A DNA stretch of 34,441 nt from Acidobacteriaceae bacterium (GCA_027452245.1 DAIDGW010000210.1:1-34441); one strand, 5' to 3'; shown: positions 14,448 to 22,604, counted from the first letter of the stretch. Program-made: numbers and translations. Notes: generated from the sequence alone by a model not told the origin.

Positions 14448-14485
14448 ATGGAAAGGCCCACCCTTCGGGATTCGAAGGGTGGGAC
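14448..14485 (-). terminator. Hairpin terminator of the rpsP-rplS operon (family A-like)
   Basis: CCCACCCTTCG (14457-14467) pairs perfectly with CGAAGGGTGGG (14473-14483). On the minus strand the hairpin is followed by CCTTTCCATTTTTG, just after the rplS stop codon. The CCCAC...GTGGG ends also match family A repeats. Confidence 0.6.
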
Positions 14486-14495
14486 AAACGGCAAA

Positions 14496-14840
14496 TTATT
14501 CAACGTCGCGCAGGCGAGCAGCTTTGCCCTTCAATCCGCGCAGGTAATAGAGCCTGGCGCGGCGGACCTTGGAGGAGCGGAGCACGTCGACCTTGTCGAT
14601 TACCTTGGACTGGATCGGGAAAATGCGCTCGACGCCCTGTCCGAAGCTGATCTTGCGGACGGTGAAGCTGGCCTGCGGGCCGCCATCGCGCTTAATGACC
14701 ACGCCTTCGAAGGCCTGAAGGCGCTCTTTGTCGCCTTCCTTGATTTTGACGTGCACGCGGACGGTGTCTCCCGGGGCAAACTTGGGAAAGTCGGTGCGGT
14801 GCGATTTGGCAAGCAGCTTCTCGATGATCAAGTTCGACAT
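14496..14840 (-). CDS. rplS: Ribosomal protein L19
   Basis: This 114-residue protein has family-typical blocks: [57 protein letters not shown] and [19 protein letters not shown]19 lies at the 30S-50S interface of the ribosome. AAAGGAAA precedes the ATG. It is the last gene of the rpsP-khpA-rimM-trmD-rplS operon and is followed by a hairpin terminator. Confidence 0.97.
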   Translation of the reverse strand: MSNLIIEKLLAKSHRTDFPKFAPGDTVRVHVKIKEGDKERLQAFEGVVIKRDGGPQASFTVRKISFGQGVERIFPIQSKVIDKVDVLRSSKVRRARLYYLRGLKGKAARLRDVE

Positions 14841-14882
14841 GATATTTCCTTTTTCTATGTGAGCTCGGCGAGTTCTGCCGGC

Positions 14883-15695
14883 TCACGAATCCTGTTCTGT
14901 TTCTTTCAACCGCCGCAGAGTGCGCGTGTCTTCCGCGCTCAACGGCACGCTCTGCAACAAATCCGGACGATTCCGCAGCGTCTTTTTCAGCGCCCGCTCA
15001 CGACGCCAACGGCGAATCTCGTCATGGTTGCCGGAGATCAAAACTTCCGGCACTTTCATTCCACGAAAATCCGCAGGACGAGTGTAATGCGGATAATCCA
15101 GCAATCCACCCGAACCGCAGGTCGAATCGGGGCCGCTCGCGGCGACGACTTCATGCGCCGTGAACGACTCCTGCCGGGCCGAGGCTTCGTTTCCCAATGC
15201 CCCCGGCAGCAACCGGGTGACTGCTTCGATGATCACGGCGGCGGCAATTTCGCCGCCGCTGAGCACGTAATCGCCGATGGAAACTTCGCGATCAGCGATG
15301 AAGTCGGCGACCCGTTCGTCGACTCCTTCATAACGTCCGCAAATCAGAACCAGGCGATCTAGGGCGGCCAACTCCGCAGCGAGCGCCTGGTTCAAACGCG
15401 CGCCCTGGGCCGACAGCAAGACCACAGATTGCCTCACTCGCCGCGCGGCGCGATCTTCGCGCGCAGCTAACGCGAGCGACTCCAAACATTCAAACAGCGG
15501 TTCGGGCTTGAGCACCATGCCTTCGCCGCCGCCAAACGGGCGATCGTCAACGGTGCGATGCCGGTCGTGGGTAAACTCGCGCAGATCGTGAATCTTGATC
15601 TGCGCCAGTCCCATTTCGCAAGCCCGGCGCGTAATGCCGTGCTCCAAAGGCCCGCGAAAAAAGCCGGGGAAGATCGTGACGATATCGGCTCTCAT
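14883..15695 (-). CDS. trmD: tRNA (guanine-N1)-methyltransferase
   Basis: This is a 270-residue protein. The SPOUT methyltransferase signature is clear: [13 protein letters not shown] at the start, then [29 protein letters not shown] and [11 protein letters not shown], the knotted SAM-binding site. A helical C-terminal domain with [26 protein letters not shown] binds the tRNA. It methylates G37 next to the anticodon and prevents +1 frameshifting. The ATG start was preferred over a GTG eight codons upstream, because AAGG lies five bases before it and the family begins with M-x-x-D-I-V-T-x-F-P. The neighbours are rimM upstream and rplS downstream, the usual order. Confidence 0.97.
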   Translation of the reverse strand: MRADIVTIFPGFFRGPLEHGITRRACEMGLAQIKIHDLREFTHDRHRTVDDRPFGGGEGMVLKPEPLFECLESLALAAREDRAARRVRQSVVLLSAQGARLNQALAAELAALDRLVLICGRYEGVDERVADFIADREVSIGDYVLSGGEIAAAVIIEAVTRLLPGALGNEASARQESFTAHEVVAASGPDSTCGSGGLLDYPHYTRPADFRGMKVPEVLISGNHDEIRRWRRERALKKTLRNRPDLLQSVPLSAEDTRTLRRLKETEQDS

Positions 15696-15727
15696 CGTGA
15701 CCTTGTAAATCTTTACCACCGAGAAGA

Positions 15728-16291
15728 CTAATGCTGCTGCTTCTTCTCTTCTTCGGTGAGCGGTGCGTTCACTTCGAGCAATCCTTCGGGAAGCTCCATC
15801 CGCACCTGCTTCCGGACGACATCTACACCTGCGAGATACGCCTCGGCGAAGGGGATATCGAACTTCTTTCCACCCGCAGCCGCGACCACCAGCAGCGGCG
15901 CCTCACCCGCTCCAAACTGTACGTCAACAATGCGCCCGACCTCGCGGTCGTGATCGAGCAGCCTGCAACCGACCAGATCGCTGACGAAATTCCATCCGGG
16001 CTCAATTGCAGCCCGCTCACTGAGTGGAACCTGCAACTCGCATTTCAGCAGCGCTTCCGCATCTGAAATCGAATCTACACCCGCAAACTTCAGGACCAGC
16101 CATTCCTTGTGCGGCCAGAAATCTTCGATTTCGAGTTCGCGGCGCTCAGTTTCGGAATCGGCTGCCAGCGCCCAGAGCCGCATCCCGGGTGCAAAGCGAT
16201 CCGGGACGTCGCTGTGCACTTCCACTGCGACTTCGCCATGCCGACCTTGCGTCTTAATCACGCGCGCCAGCGTGATGAATTCTTCCGTCAT
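15728..16291 (-). CDS. rimM: Ribosome maturation factor RimM
   Basis: This is a 187-residue protein. The N-terminal reductase-like barrel domain starts with [29 protein letters not shown]. The linker [13 protein letters not shown] is followed by a PRC-barrel domain with [19 protein letters not shown] and [15 protein letters not shown], ending [15 protein letters not shown] ([11 protein letters not shown]). RimM binds ribosomal protein S19 and helps 30S head assembly. The start is set at [10 protein letters not shown] from family alignment; no strong ribosome-binding site is visible, and the frame is open 20 codons further. It sits between khpA and trmD in the operon. Confidence 0.93.
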   Translation of the reverse strand: MTEEFITLARVIKTQGRHGEVAVEVHSDVPDRFAPGMRLWALAADSETERRELEIEDFWPHKEWLVLKFAGVDSISDAEALLKCELQVPLSERAAIEPGWNFVSDLVGCRLLDHDREVGRIVDVQFGAGEAPLLVVAAAGGKKFDIPFAEAYLAGVDVVRKQVRMELPEGLLEVNAPLTEEEKKQQH

Positions 16292-16477
16292 TTGGCACGC
16301 GAAAGCCGGTGATTGGGAACTCGTGCCGTTCCTGCGGGACTCATGTCCCACTCTTCCCGGAACTTACGCCCTGGGCCAAAATATTCCGCCTCTTCGGGGC
16401 TGCAGATCGTTGTGGTGGCACTGGTCGTTTCCCAAAACGAGTTCTCCGCAGTCTCTGCCTTCTCAGGCGCGTGCCCA

Positions 16478-16720
16478 CTACTCGATGATTTCCAGCGAGT
16501 AGCGTTTTCGGGCACGAATGCCGGCCGCGCTCAACAAGGTGCGAAGAGCCCGGGCCGTGCGTCCATTGCGGCCGATCACCTTGCCGACTTCATCTTCGGC
16601 GACTTCGAGTTCAATGACACCGTCGTCGAACTGCTCCACGAAAACGGCTTCCTGTTGTTCGACCAGCGATCTCGCGATTTTTTCGACAAGCGTGCGTACG
16701 TCCGCAGGCGATCCAGTCAT
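16478..16720 (-). CDS. khpA: KH-domain RNA-binding protein KhpA
   Basis: This is an 80-residue protein. It has the single KH domain of the KhpA/YlqC family: VRTLVEKIARSLVEQQEAVFVEQ, then IELEVAEDEVGKVIGRNGRTARALRTLLSAAG with the GRNG loop that contacts RNA. It ends RKRYSLEIIE. It lies between rpsP and rimM, its usual place. The start is the ATG of MTGSPADVR with AGGA close upstream. The 186-bp gap before rimM is longer than other gaps in this operon and contains only a small GGGAC/GTCCC hairpin. Confidence 0.92.
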   Translation of the reverse strand: MTGSPADVRTLVEKIARSLVEQQEAVFVEQFDDGVIELEVAEDEVGKVIGRNGRTARALRTLLSAAGIRARKRYSLEIIE

Positions 16721-16776
16721 AGCGTCCTGATTCTTCACGGTGGAATCCGATCCAGCGATAAGGGAAGCCGAAGGGC

Positions 16777-17040
16777 CTAAGCGGCGGAACCTGCAGTAGC
16801 AGGGGCCGGAGCCGCTTTCGAAACCAGCTTGTTCACCCGATCCGACATCTGAGCGCCTTTCGACACCCAATAATCGATGCGCTCGCGCTTCAGTTCAACA
16901 CTCGCCGGATTAGTGCGGGGATTATACGTTCCCACGACTTCGACCGGGCGGCCGTTGCGCGCGCGCGCCTTCTCAATCACCACCACGCGATAATGCGGTT
17001 GTTTGCGCGCACCCATGCGCGCCAGACGAATCATTAGCAC
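16777..17040 (-). CDS. rpsP: Ribosomal protein S16
   Basis: This 87-residue protein has the S16 signature MIRLARMGARKQPHYRVVVIEKARARNGR, then EVVGTYNPRTNPASVELKRERIDYWVSKGAQMSDRV and a short Ala-rich tail. It binds 16S rRNA early in 30S assembly. Two starts are possible: GTG at 17040, nine bases after AAAGGA and giving an M-L-M-I-R-L start common in the family, or ATG at 17034. The GTG was chosen for its spacing. It is the first gene of the operon, 57 bases from khpA. Confidence 0.96.
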   Translation of the reverse strand: MLMIRLARMGARKQPHYRVVVIEKARARNGRPVEVVGTYNPRTNPASVELKRERIDYWVSKGAQMSDRVNKLVSKAAPAPATAGSAA

Positions 17041-17092
17041 AAATGTATTTCCTTTATTCCGGAAGAGTCCGGCGAGGTCAAGACAAACTCTT

Positions 17093-17121
17093 ATTATGCC
17101 GGAGCTTAGGCTGAACTGCAA
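17093..17121 (-). promoter_or_regulatory. Sigma-70-type promoter for the rpsP operon
   Basis: On the minus strand TTGCAG, a 17-base spacer and CATAAT lie about 55 bases upstream of rpsP. The predicted leader contains a small CCGGA/TCCGG hairpin (17059-17072). Confidence 0.5.
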
Positions 17122-17194
17122 CAGCAGAGTGGGGTCGAGCGGAGGGGCGCGATTTCGCGGGCAAGGTGCTATGATTCTCCCCTAGCCAGATTTC

Positions 17195-18247
17195 ATGCGA
17201 GTCAGGCGCACTGTTCCCATCATTCTGGCGGTAGCGATCATTGCTGCCGCGATCGTTCTCGCCATCGAACTGCGGAAGAACGCGCCACCTGAACCCGCCC
17301 GCCTGCTTCCCGGAGCAGATGCCTTTGTTTATGCGAACTTAGGTTGGCTGCGCAAGGCCAACGGGGGCAAACCGCTGCCCGCTGTATCGCATGATCCGGA
17401 TTTTGAGCGCTTCATCCAGGAAACTGGTTTTGAGTTCGAGCGGGACCTGGATTCGGTGGCCTTTGCGGTGCATTATCCCGCGAAGTGGCGCGGCGGAGGA
17501 ACGGGTGGAGACGCTCCCGAGCCACGGTATTCCGAGGTCTTCATCGGGAAATATAACGGCGAGAGGCTGGCGGGGTATCTGCATAAGATCGCGCACTCGG
17601 TGGAGAGCTACAAATCCGTTGATGTTTATACGATTCCTATTGAGACGCGGAATGTTCGCGTGGCAATTCTGGGCGTCGATACGGTAGCGGCTTCGAATAA
17701 CGATAATCCGGCGGTGATTCGGGGGATTATTGACCGGTACCGGCGGCTGGCGTCTCCGTTTGGGGGGCCGGCGCTGCTGCGGAAGTATTACAAGGATGTG
17801 CAGTTTGCGAGCCCGGTCTGGGCGATTGCCAGGGTCACGCCTGAGATTTCGGTTGGCGGATGGAGTGCCGTGATAGATCAGCCGGCCGATGTAGTGATTT
17901 CTACGAGCGCCAATCCGCTGCATCTGCCGCTGCATCCAGGGGCGATTCACGTGCGGGCAGAGGCCTTTACGGAAACTGAGGAAGATGCGCGCACAATCGC
18001 CGAGAAGCTGCAGGTATTTGTGGCGATGTTTCACAGCGCGGATACTTCGGTCGGGACCCCGGGAACCGATTCCGATGTAAAGGCCGTCTTCGACAGCATG
18101 CAGGTGAAGCAGGCGGACAAACATGCGGTTCTCAGCGCGACCCTGCCGCCGGGATTTATTAAGAAGTTAATGAATGAACCTCCGCCACAACCGCCGCAGG
18201 AAAATCCGGCGACCACGCCTATGCCGGCGCCTTCCCAGTCGCGATGA
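17195..18247 (+). CDS. Membrane-anchored extracytoplasmic protein of unknown function
   Basis: This is a 350-residue protein. An N-terminal signal-anchor (VPIILAVAIIAAAIVLAIEL, residues 7-26) with preceding arginines is followed by a large soluble part. That part starts with PARLLPGADAFVYANLGWLR and ends with a Pro/Gln-rich tail (EPPPQPPQENPATTPMPAPSQSR). The opening LLPGADAFVYANL resembles families of exported proteins that begin with a statement-like beta strand (LPADT-x-x-Y), but I cannot name one with confidence. It diverges from the rpsP operon and lies upstream of the ccdA genes with 175 bases between. Confidence 0.7.
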   Translation: MRVRRTVPIILAVAIIAAAIVLAIELRKNAPPEPARLLPGADAFVYANLGWLRKANGGKPLPAVSHDPDFERFIQETGFEFERDLDSVAFAVHYPAKWRGGGTGGDAPEPRYSEVFIGKYNGERLAGYLHKIAHSVESYKSVDVYTIPIETRNVRVAILGVDTVAASNNDNPAVIRGIIDRYRRLASPFGGPALLRKYYKDVQFASPVWAIARVTPEISVGGWSAVIDQPADVVISTSANPLHLPLHPGAIHVRAEAFTETEEDARTIAEKLQVFVAMFHSADTSVGTPGTDSDVKAVFDSMQVKQADKHAVLSATLPPGFIKKLMNEPPPQPPQENPATTPMPAPSQSR

Positions 18248-18422
18248 GCGCGTCCTGGTCCATTTGAAAAGGAAGCGGTCCAAAGGCATAGTTTTAGCGA
18301 GTTCTGTAACTAAATGGGGTGTTTCTGCGTCTTATCTGGTGAGTGCGGGCGGATGCTTACAACCGCTTGCGCGTACAATAATTAAGGAAAGTCCGTCAGG
18401 AACCTCCGTACTCTAAAAATCA

Positions 18423-19145
18423 ATGTCAAGCCTGCCCTTACCGATTGCTGCCTTTCTCGCCGGCATCATTTCGTTTCTTTCCCCTTGTGTGCTTCCGCTG
18501 GTGCCGGGATACGTTTCACTGATTTCCGGCGTGGGTGTGGACGAGTTGAAGGCGTCGCAAGGGCAGTTGATGCGGCGGGTGATGGTGAACTCGATCGGTT
18601 TCATCCTCGGGTTCAGTATTGTTTTTATCACGCTGGGCGCGGTTTCGACGGGAGTTGGGCAAGCCCTGGGCGTTTACAAGCACATGCTGGCCCGGGTAGC
18701 CGGCGTGGTCATCATTATTTTTGGCTTGCACCTGACCGGGATCTTCAAGATCAAGGCGCTCTATACCGATGCCCGGATGCATAGCGTAAAGGGCGGTAGC
18801 ACGCCGATGGGAGCGTTCGTGATCGGCTTCGCTTTCGCGTTCGGCTGGACGCCGTGCCTGGGGCCGATTCTGGCCGCGATCCTCACGATTGCCAGCGAGC
18901 AAGACACGGTGGGAAAGGGCATCCTGCTGCTGACGGTCTATTCGCTGGGGCTGGCGGTGCCGTTCCTGCTGACATCGCTGGGAATCGAGCGCTTCCTGAA
19001 GTTCTACAGCCGATTCCGCTCGCACATGCACGCGCTGGAAGTGGCCAGTGGAGGCCTGCTGATCGCTCTCGGAGTGCTGCTGGTCATCGGACGATTTACT
19101 CTGATTTCAAACTGGTTATCGTTCCTGAACCGGTTTTCCCTGTAA
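18423..19145 (+). CDS. ccdA: CcdA-type thiol-disulfide membrane transporter (DsbD-beta module)
   Basis: This is a 240-residue polytopic membrane protein with about six hydrophobic segments. The two conserved redox cysteines lie in ISFLSPCVLPLVPGYVSL (first helix) and FGWTPCLGPILAAIL (fourth helix), both with the Pro residues typical of CcdA/DsbD. It moves reducing equivalents from cytoplasmic thioredoxin across the membrane to extracytoplasmic partners. The two genes downstream provide partners of the right kind, a TlpA-like thioredoxin and a DsbD-alpha-like domain, so the DsbD pathway here is split over three genes. TACAATAAT, 45-50 bases before the ATG, is a possible -10 region. Confidence 0.93.
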   Translation: MSSLPLPIAAFLAGIISFLSPCVLPLVPGYVSLISGVGVDELKASQGQLMRRVMVNSIGFILGFSIVFITLGAVSTGVGQALGVYKHMLARVAGVVIIIFGLHLTGIFKIKALYTDARMHSVKGGSTPMGAFVIGFAFAFGWTPCLGPILAAILTIASEQDTVGKGILLLTVYSLGLAVPFLLTSLGIERFLKFYSRFRSHMHALEVASGGLLIALGVLLVIGRFTLISNWLSFLNRFSL

Positions 19146-19177
19146 TTGTGGAAGAATAAAGAATGGAGTTTTGATCC

Positions 19178-19762
19178 GTGAAACGTAATCCCTTTGCACT
19201 GATCTTTGCGGCCGTAGTGGCAGCGGCGTTGATCTTCTTCGGCGTGCACATGTCGCATCGTCCGAGGACGCCGTCGCTGACGCAAGCCAGCCCCGCACCC
19301 GATTTCACCCTGCAGACGCTCGACGGCAAGTCGATGAGCTTATCCGATCTGAAGGGCAAAGCGGTGTTGCTGAATTTCTGGGCGACATGGTGCGGCCCGT
19401 GCAAGATCGAGATGCCTTGGTTCGTCGAACTGCAGAAACAGTACGGACCACAGGGATTGCAGATCGTGGGCGTTGCCATGGATGACGCCGGCAAAGACGA
19501 GATTGCCAAGTTCACCAAAGAAATGGGCGTGAATTATCCGATCCTGATCGGGAAGGAATCGGTCGGCGATTTGTATGGGGGCGTGCCCGCGTTGCCGGAG
19601 AGCTTCTTCATCGGCCGCAACGGGAAGATTGTGGATACGATTCTCGGCCTCAAAGGAAAGGGCGAAATTGAAGACGACATCAAGACCGCGCTGAACACGC
19701 AGGTGGCCCAGAATGAGGCGTCTGTCCCGAGGACGAGCGAGAACGGTCCTGCTCCTAAGTAA
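19178..19762 (+). CDS. TlpA/ResA-like membrane-anchored thioredoxin
   Basis: This is a 194-residue protein. A short cytoplasmic start (KRNPF) and signal-anchor (ALIFAAVVAAALIFFGV) are followed by the AhpC/TlpA fold: APDFTLQTLDGKSMSLSDLKGKAVLLNFWATWCGPCKIEMP. The active-site cysteines are Cys72 and Cys75. The cis-Pro region GGVPALPESFFIGRNGKIV comes later. It would take electrons from CcdA and reduce periplasmic disulfides, for example in apocytochrome c or misfolded proteins. The start is GTG with GGAG ten bases upstream. It lies 32 bases after ccdA and is probably cotranscribed. The Ser/Pro-containing C-terminal tail is not conserved family sequence. Confidence 0.92.
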   Translation: MKRNPFALIFAAVVAAALIFFGVHMSHRPRTPSLTQASPAPDFTLQTLDGKSMSLSDLKGKAVLLNFWATWCGPCKIEMPWFVELQKQYGPQGLQIVGVAMDDAGKDEIAKFTKEMGVNYPILIGKESVGDLYGGVPALPESFFIGRNGKIVDTILGLKGKGEIEDDIKTALNTQVAQNEASVPRTSENGPAPK

Positions 19763-19868
19763 CCTCGCGGAATGATATAGATTCGAGATAATCGGAGAAC
19801 CGGGGTTCCATCAGGCCGAAATCAGAAGCACAAAACTTCAGCAATACGTACGGGGGCTGATATTGAGG

Positions 19869-20432
19869 ATGATTGCCCGCGCAAATATCGGAAGCAGATG
19901 CCTATTTGGCGCTGCCTCATTTCTGTGCGCTGTCTGCCTGCTTGACTCAAGCTTTGCTCAGCGGTCTTCCTCTCCTTCAGTCACGATGGTGCCGGTGGGA
20001 ATCGTAAAGGCGGAGCGGACGGTGCAGACCAAGGTGGAGCTGAATTTTCGCGTGTCTTCGGGATTCCACATCAACTCAAACCATCCCAATTCCGAGTTCC
20101 TGATCCCAACGACCCTGCGTATGGATATTCCGACCGACATCGTGCTGGGGGGCACGGATTATCCCAAAGGTCAGGATCTGACATTCCCCTTTTCTCCCGA
20201 CGAGAAACTGAACGTTTATAGCGGAGACTTCACCGTGGGACTCACGTTGCACCCGCTGAAGTCGGTGGTGCCGGGGAAATATGCGATGCACGGGGTCTTG
20301 CGCTACCAGGCTTGCGATAACGCGCAGTGCTTTCCTCCGAAGACGCTGCCGGTGAACTTCGACATAAAAGTGGTGAAAGAGCCTGTGGGGCACCGAAGCA
20401 ATCCTGCGCAAAGCCCACACGTACATAACTAG
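19869..20432 (+). CDS. DsbD N-terminal (alpha) domain-like secreted protein
   Basis: This is a 187-residue protein with a signal peptide (SRCLFGAASFLCAVCLLDSSFAQ). The mature part is an immunoglobulin-like beta domain: VELNFRVSSGFHINSNHPNSEFLIPTTL, then LRYQACDNAQCFPPKTLPVNFDI. The pair in YQACDNAQCFPP is the hallmark of the DsbD-alpha (disulfide-bond corrector) domain, which hands electrons from DsbD to periplasmic substrates. It follows ccdA and the TlpA-like gene, so the three DsbD modules appear as three proteins. The ATG at 19869 is used; a TTG two codons earlier has a better-spaced GGGGG upstream. A family A repeat follows the stop. Confidence 0.85.
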   Translation: MIARANIGSRCLFGAASFLCAVCLLDSSFAQRSSSPSVTMVPVGIVKAERTVQTKVELNFRVSSGFHINSNHPNSEFLIPTTLRMDIPTDIVLGGTDYPKGQDLTFPFSPDEKLNVYSGDFTVGLTLHPLKSVVPGKYAMHGVLRYQACDNAQCFPPKTLPVNFDIKVVKEPVGHRSNPAQSPHVHN

Positions 20433-20449
20433 ATTGGAACTTCAGGTAA

Positions 20450-20488
20450 CCCATGTCTCGCGAAAAGGAGCGAGACATGGGGCATCCC
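20450..20488. repeat. Family A palindromic repeat, best-preserved copy
   Basis: CCCATGTCTCGC (20450-20461) pairs perfectly with GCGAGACATGGG (20470-20481) over an eight-base loop, followed by GCATCCC. It lies between two convergent genes. It is the closest relative of the copy inside the portal gene at 1211-1250. Confidence 0.7.
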
Positions 20489-20521
20489 AGGTTTGGGGCT
20501 GGTCAGCGGCCGAGCGGCCCG

Positions 20522-20866
20522 TCATATGTGGTAGTGCTCCCCCGGAGTGCGTCGTCTTCGACGACGCACGCGAGGACTACCAAAGTTCGCCCCATTCAGA
20601 AGTAATCCGTTGTTGCGATCCACGGGAAAAAACGCAAGCGAGTCCCGGTCGCCCAGCATGGTTTCCCGAGTTTGTACCACCTTGATTCCACATCCACTCA
20701 AGCGCAGGGTCATTCTTCTCGCGCAGGTGGCGCAGAGCCAGAAGTACTGTGGCGTACTGATACCCGATGCGGAATCGACGTCGTCGTTTTCCAGGCGAAA
20801 GAGCCGGCCCGAGTTCAGATACCGAAAAGTCTCGGAACATACCGGATTAGCACACTTAGTAAGCAT
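20522..20866 (-). CDS. Small zinc-ribbon-like protein with poly-Arg tail
   Basis: This is a 114-residue protein. The start is at MLTKCANPVCSETFRYLNSGRLFRLE, where GGGGTGAAG lies just upstream. Cys5/Cys10 and a later CATC pair (FWLCATCARRMTL) fit a zinc-ribbon-like metal site. I associate this kind of short protein with Acidobacteriota, where several paralogues per genome occur, but no function is known to me. The C-terminus is strongly basic (VRRRRRRTPGEHYHI), encoded by a perfect 10-bp DNA hairpin. It stands alone between a repeat and a 235-bp gap with no clear gene. Confidence 0.65.
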   Translation of the reverse strand: MLTKCANPVCSETFRYLNSGRLFRLENDDVDSASGISTPQYFWLCATCARRMTLRLSGCGIKVVQTRETMLGDRDSLAFFPVDRNNGLLLNGANFGSPRVRRRRRRTPGEHYHI

Positions 20867-21101
20867 TTCTTCACCCCAGTCCTTGTAATTGAGGGCGGTC
20901 GACCGCCGGATCAAGTTCCAGGCCTCGAGGAGCAAGGCCCAGAGGATTCGGAGTACCAAGGAGGTATCTGCTCCAAGGCTCACGGTGGAAAGCGCGAGGG
21001 GATAAGCCCGGCATCCTTCCATCCCCAGAACTCAACACGCGTGGTTATGCGCCGTGCAACTCAATATGCATTGAATTCTGGTTCGCGGGAGAAATGGCTT
21101 C

Positions 21102-21389
21102 TCAGATCAGGAAGGTACAAAGAAGCGTCTGGAGATTTTTCGGAGATTGCGCATGCTCAGCACTTTCGAACACCTGGATAACGCTTCTCGGTGTTTTGAC
21201 CGTGGGTGCAGTCGAGGTGCGCACAGCGGTCGGAACTACGAGCTCAAAGCGAGGCAGCGAAGGAGAGGCGAGAAAAACCGGGGTATCGCTTTCATCAAAT
21301 GCGGTATCGGGCTCATCCGTTCCAGGCAAAGCCGTTGCCAACAATGCGCTGAAAATACAGATTGCCAGAATCGCGTAGGTAAATTTCAC
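21102..21389 (-). CDS. Small secreted protein, hypothetical
   Basis: This is a 95-residue protein. GTG start with AAAGGGGCGG eight bases upstream. The N-terminus is a plausible signal peptide (KFTYAILAICIFSALLATALP), then an acidic, Thr/Ser/Pro-rich region (GTDEPDTAFDESDTPVFLASP, TAVRTSTAPTVKTPRS). No domain is recognised. The AT-rich upstream region (21390-21480) could hold its promoter. The gene is supported only by its start signals and signal peptide. Confidence 0.45.
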   Translation of the reverse strand: MKFTYAILAICIFSALLATALPGTDEPDTAFDESDTPVFLASPSLPRFELVVPTAVRTSTAPTVKTPRSVIQVFESAEHAQSPKNLQTLLCTFLI

Positions 21390-21545
21390 GAACCGCCCCT
21401 TTATAAATCGGAGGATAGGACTGCCGGCAATTGGTTGTCAATGAGTCAATAGTACATAAATAAGTTTATTTACTGCGGTGTTGAATTTCGTCGCAGGGGA
21501 GGGTTTGCGTTGTGGAAAAGTTGGGCTGAATCCGATAGCGGGTTT

Positions 21546-22193
21546 TTACTCCGCATTTGGTCGAAGGTTGATGAGGACATCGCGCATATCGGTAAGTCGC
21601 TGTTTCAGTCCGGGCCATTCGGAGACAAGCATTGAATAGCGCGCGGAATCGCGAGGGGTAATATCGGCGGCCATGCGATGCGCGCGAAGAATGCCTTCGA
21701 ATTTTCCCCCGATACGTTCGATGGCGGCGCGCGAGCGCTCGTTGCGGGCATCGGCATGCAGGCAGACGCGCAGAACCTGCCAAACTTCAAAGGCATGCGT
21801 CAGCATGAGCAGTTTCGATTCGGTATTGGCGGCGGTGCGGATTGCAGAAGCAGTGAACCACGTATAGCCGATCTCACAGGCGTCGGGAGTGGCGCGTCCG
21901 TGCAACGGATGGCCCACCGGCCAGGCCCAGCGCTCGAGGTTCCAGAAGCGAGTGGAACCGATGACCATACCGTCGTGCAAGCGAATGATGGCGAAAGGCA
22001 TGGCGGTGCCCGCATCTCTCCAATTCAGTGCGGTATTGACGTAAGCGGCCATTTGCTGCCTGCCTTGGGGGACCAGGCTCCAACCGTAAAGGGAGGGGTC
22101 GGCGGCGGATGCGGCGGCCAGTCCGGGGACATGGCGCGAATCGAGCGGATCGAGGCGGACGTGGACGCCTTGGAGAGAGATGTTGGGTTTCAT
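21546..22193 (-). CDS. GNAT-family N-acetyltransferase (RimJ/RimL-like)
   Basis: This 215-residue protein has the RimJ/RimL-type layout: VRLDPLDSRHVPGLAAASAAD, then PFAIIRLHDGMVIGSTRFWN, CEIGYTWFTASAIRTAANTESKLLMLTHAFEVWQVLRVCLHADARNERSRAAIERIGGKFEG and ILRAHR. The R-N-x-x-S-R-x-A-I-E-R-I-G block binds acetyl-CoA. It may acetylate a protein N-terminus or a small amine; the substrate is unknown. The ATG of MKPNISLQG is used; an ATG six codons upstream is possible. It diverges from the riboswitch-controlled operon. Confidence 0.88.
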   Translation of the reverse strand: MKPNISLQGVHVRLDPLDSRHVPGLAAASAADPSLYGWSLVPQGRQQMAAYVNTALNWRDAGTAMPFAIIRLHDGMVIGSTRFWNLERWAWPVGHPLHGRATPDACEIGYTWFTASAIRTAANTESKLLMLTHAFEVWQVLRVCLHADARNERSRAAIERIGGKFEGILRAHRMAADITPRDSARYSMLVSEWPGLKQRLTDMRDVLINLRPNAE

Positions 22194-22358
22194 GGCTGCT
22201 TCACTATGCATGATCGGATGAGACGCGGGTAAACAGATCTATTGCGAACTCGAGTTCCGGCGGGCGGCCAGAGCGGCTGTCCCGCATGGTTGGTTTTCGC
22301 CGTAATGGGGATCCTTTTCTGGGGCTGGCAGTCTCTAACTGGAACTGCAGGCTTGCCC

Positions 22359-22386
22359 TTGACGGTTTGCATTCCTGTGGTACGAT
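22359..22386 (+). promoter_or_regulatory. Sigma-70-type promoter for the riboswitch transcript
   Basis: TTGACG, a 16-base spacer and TACGAT lie about 45 bases before the SAM riboswitch. Confidence 0.5.
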
Positions 22387-22431
22387 ACACAACATAAGTT
22401 CGTTCTTCCGCTCAGCGGGAGGGCGGACCCG

Positions 22432-22552
22432 ATTTCATGCAGAGTGGCTGAGGGACGAGCCCTGAGACGCCACGGCAACCGATCCGGGATCATATATCCC
22501 GGGATGCTGGTGCCAACTCTCTCCTGGAAACAGGGAACATGAGATTCGGCTG
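22432..22552 (+). ncRNA. SAM-I-type riboswitch
   Basis: The aptamer reads AGAGTGGCTGAGGGACGAGC, then CCTGAGACGCCACGGCAACC, a hairpin with CCGGGAT/ATCCCGG arms, GGTGCCAACTC, and a CCTG-GAAA-CAGG stem. It closes with CATGAGA, which can pair with TTTCATG at the 5' end (P1). The GAGGGA-x-x-x-GCCC, GGCAACC and GGTGCCAA blocks in this order are the SAM-I (S-box) signature. The following hairpin at 22575-22604 is a candidate expression platform. It controls the threonine-synthase-like gene and its partner downstream; binding SAM would normally switch the genes off. Confidence 0.88.
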
Positions 22553-22574
22553 CGAGCTGTAGCTGCATCCGATA

Positions 22575-22604
22575 GCCTCTTTTCCTTTTCCTGGAAAAAG
22601 AGGC
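22575..22604 (+). terminator. Expression-platform hairpin of the SAM riboswitch
   Basis: GCCTCTTTTCC (22575-22585) pairs with GGAAAAAGAGGC (22593-22604) with one bulged base. The following CATTTGCGTTT is only moderately U-rich, so it may be a weak intrinsic terminator. Confidence 0.5.

Noticed and set aside
16292-16477. Possible extra gene or regulatory RNA between rimM and khpA
   Set aside because: Only a five-pair GGGAC/GTCCC hairpin is present, and no open frame has start signals or family resemblance.
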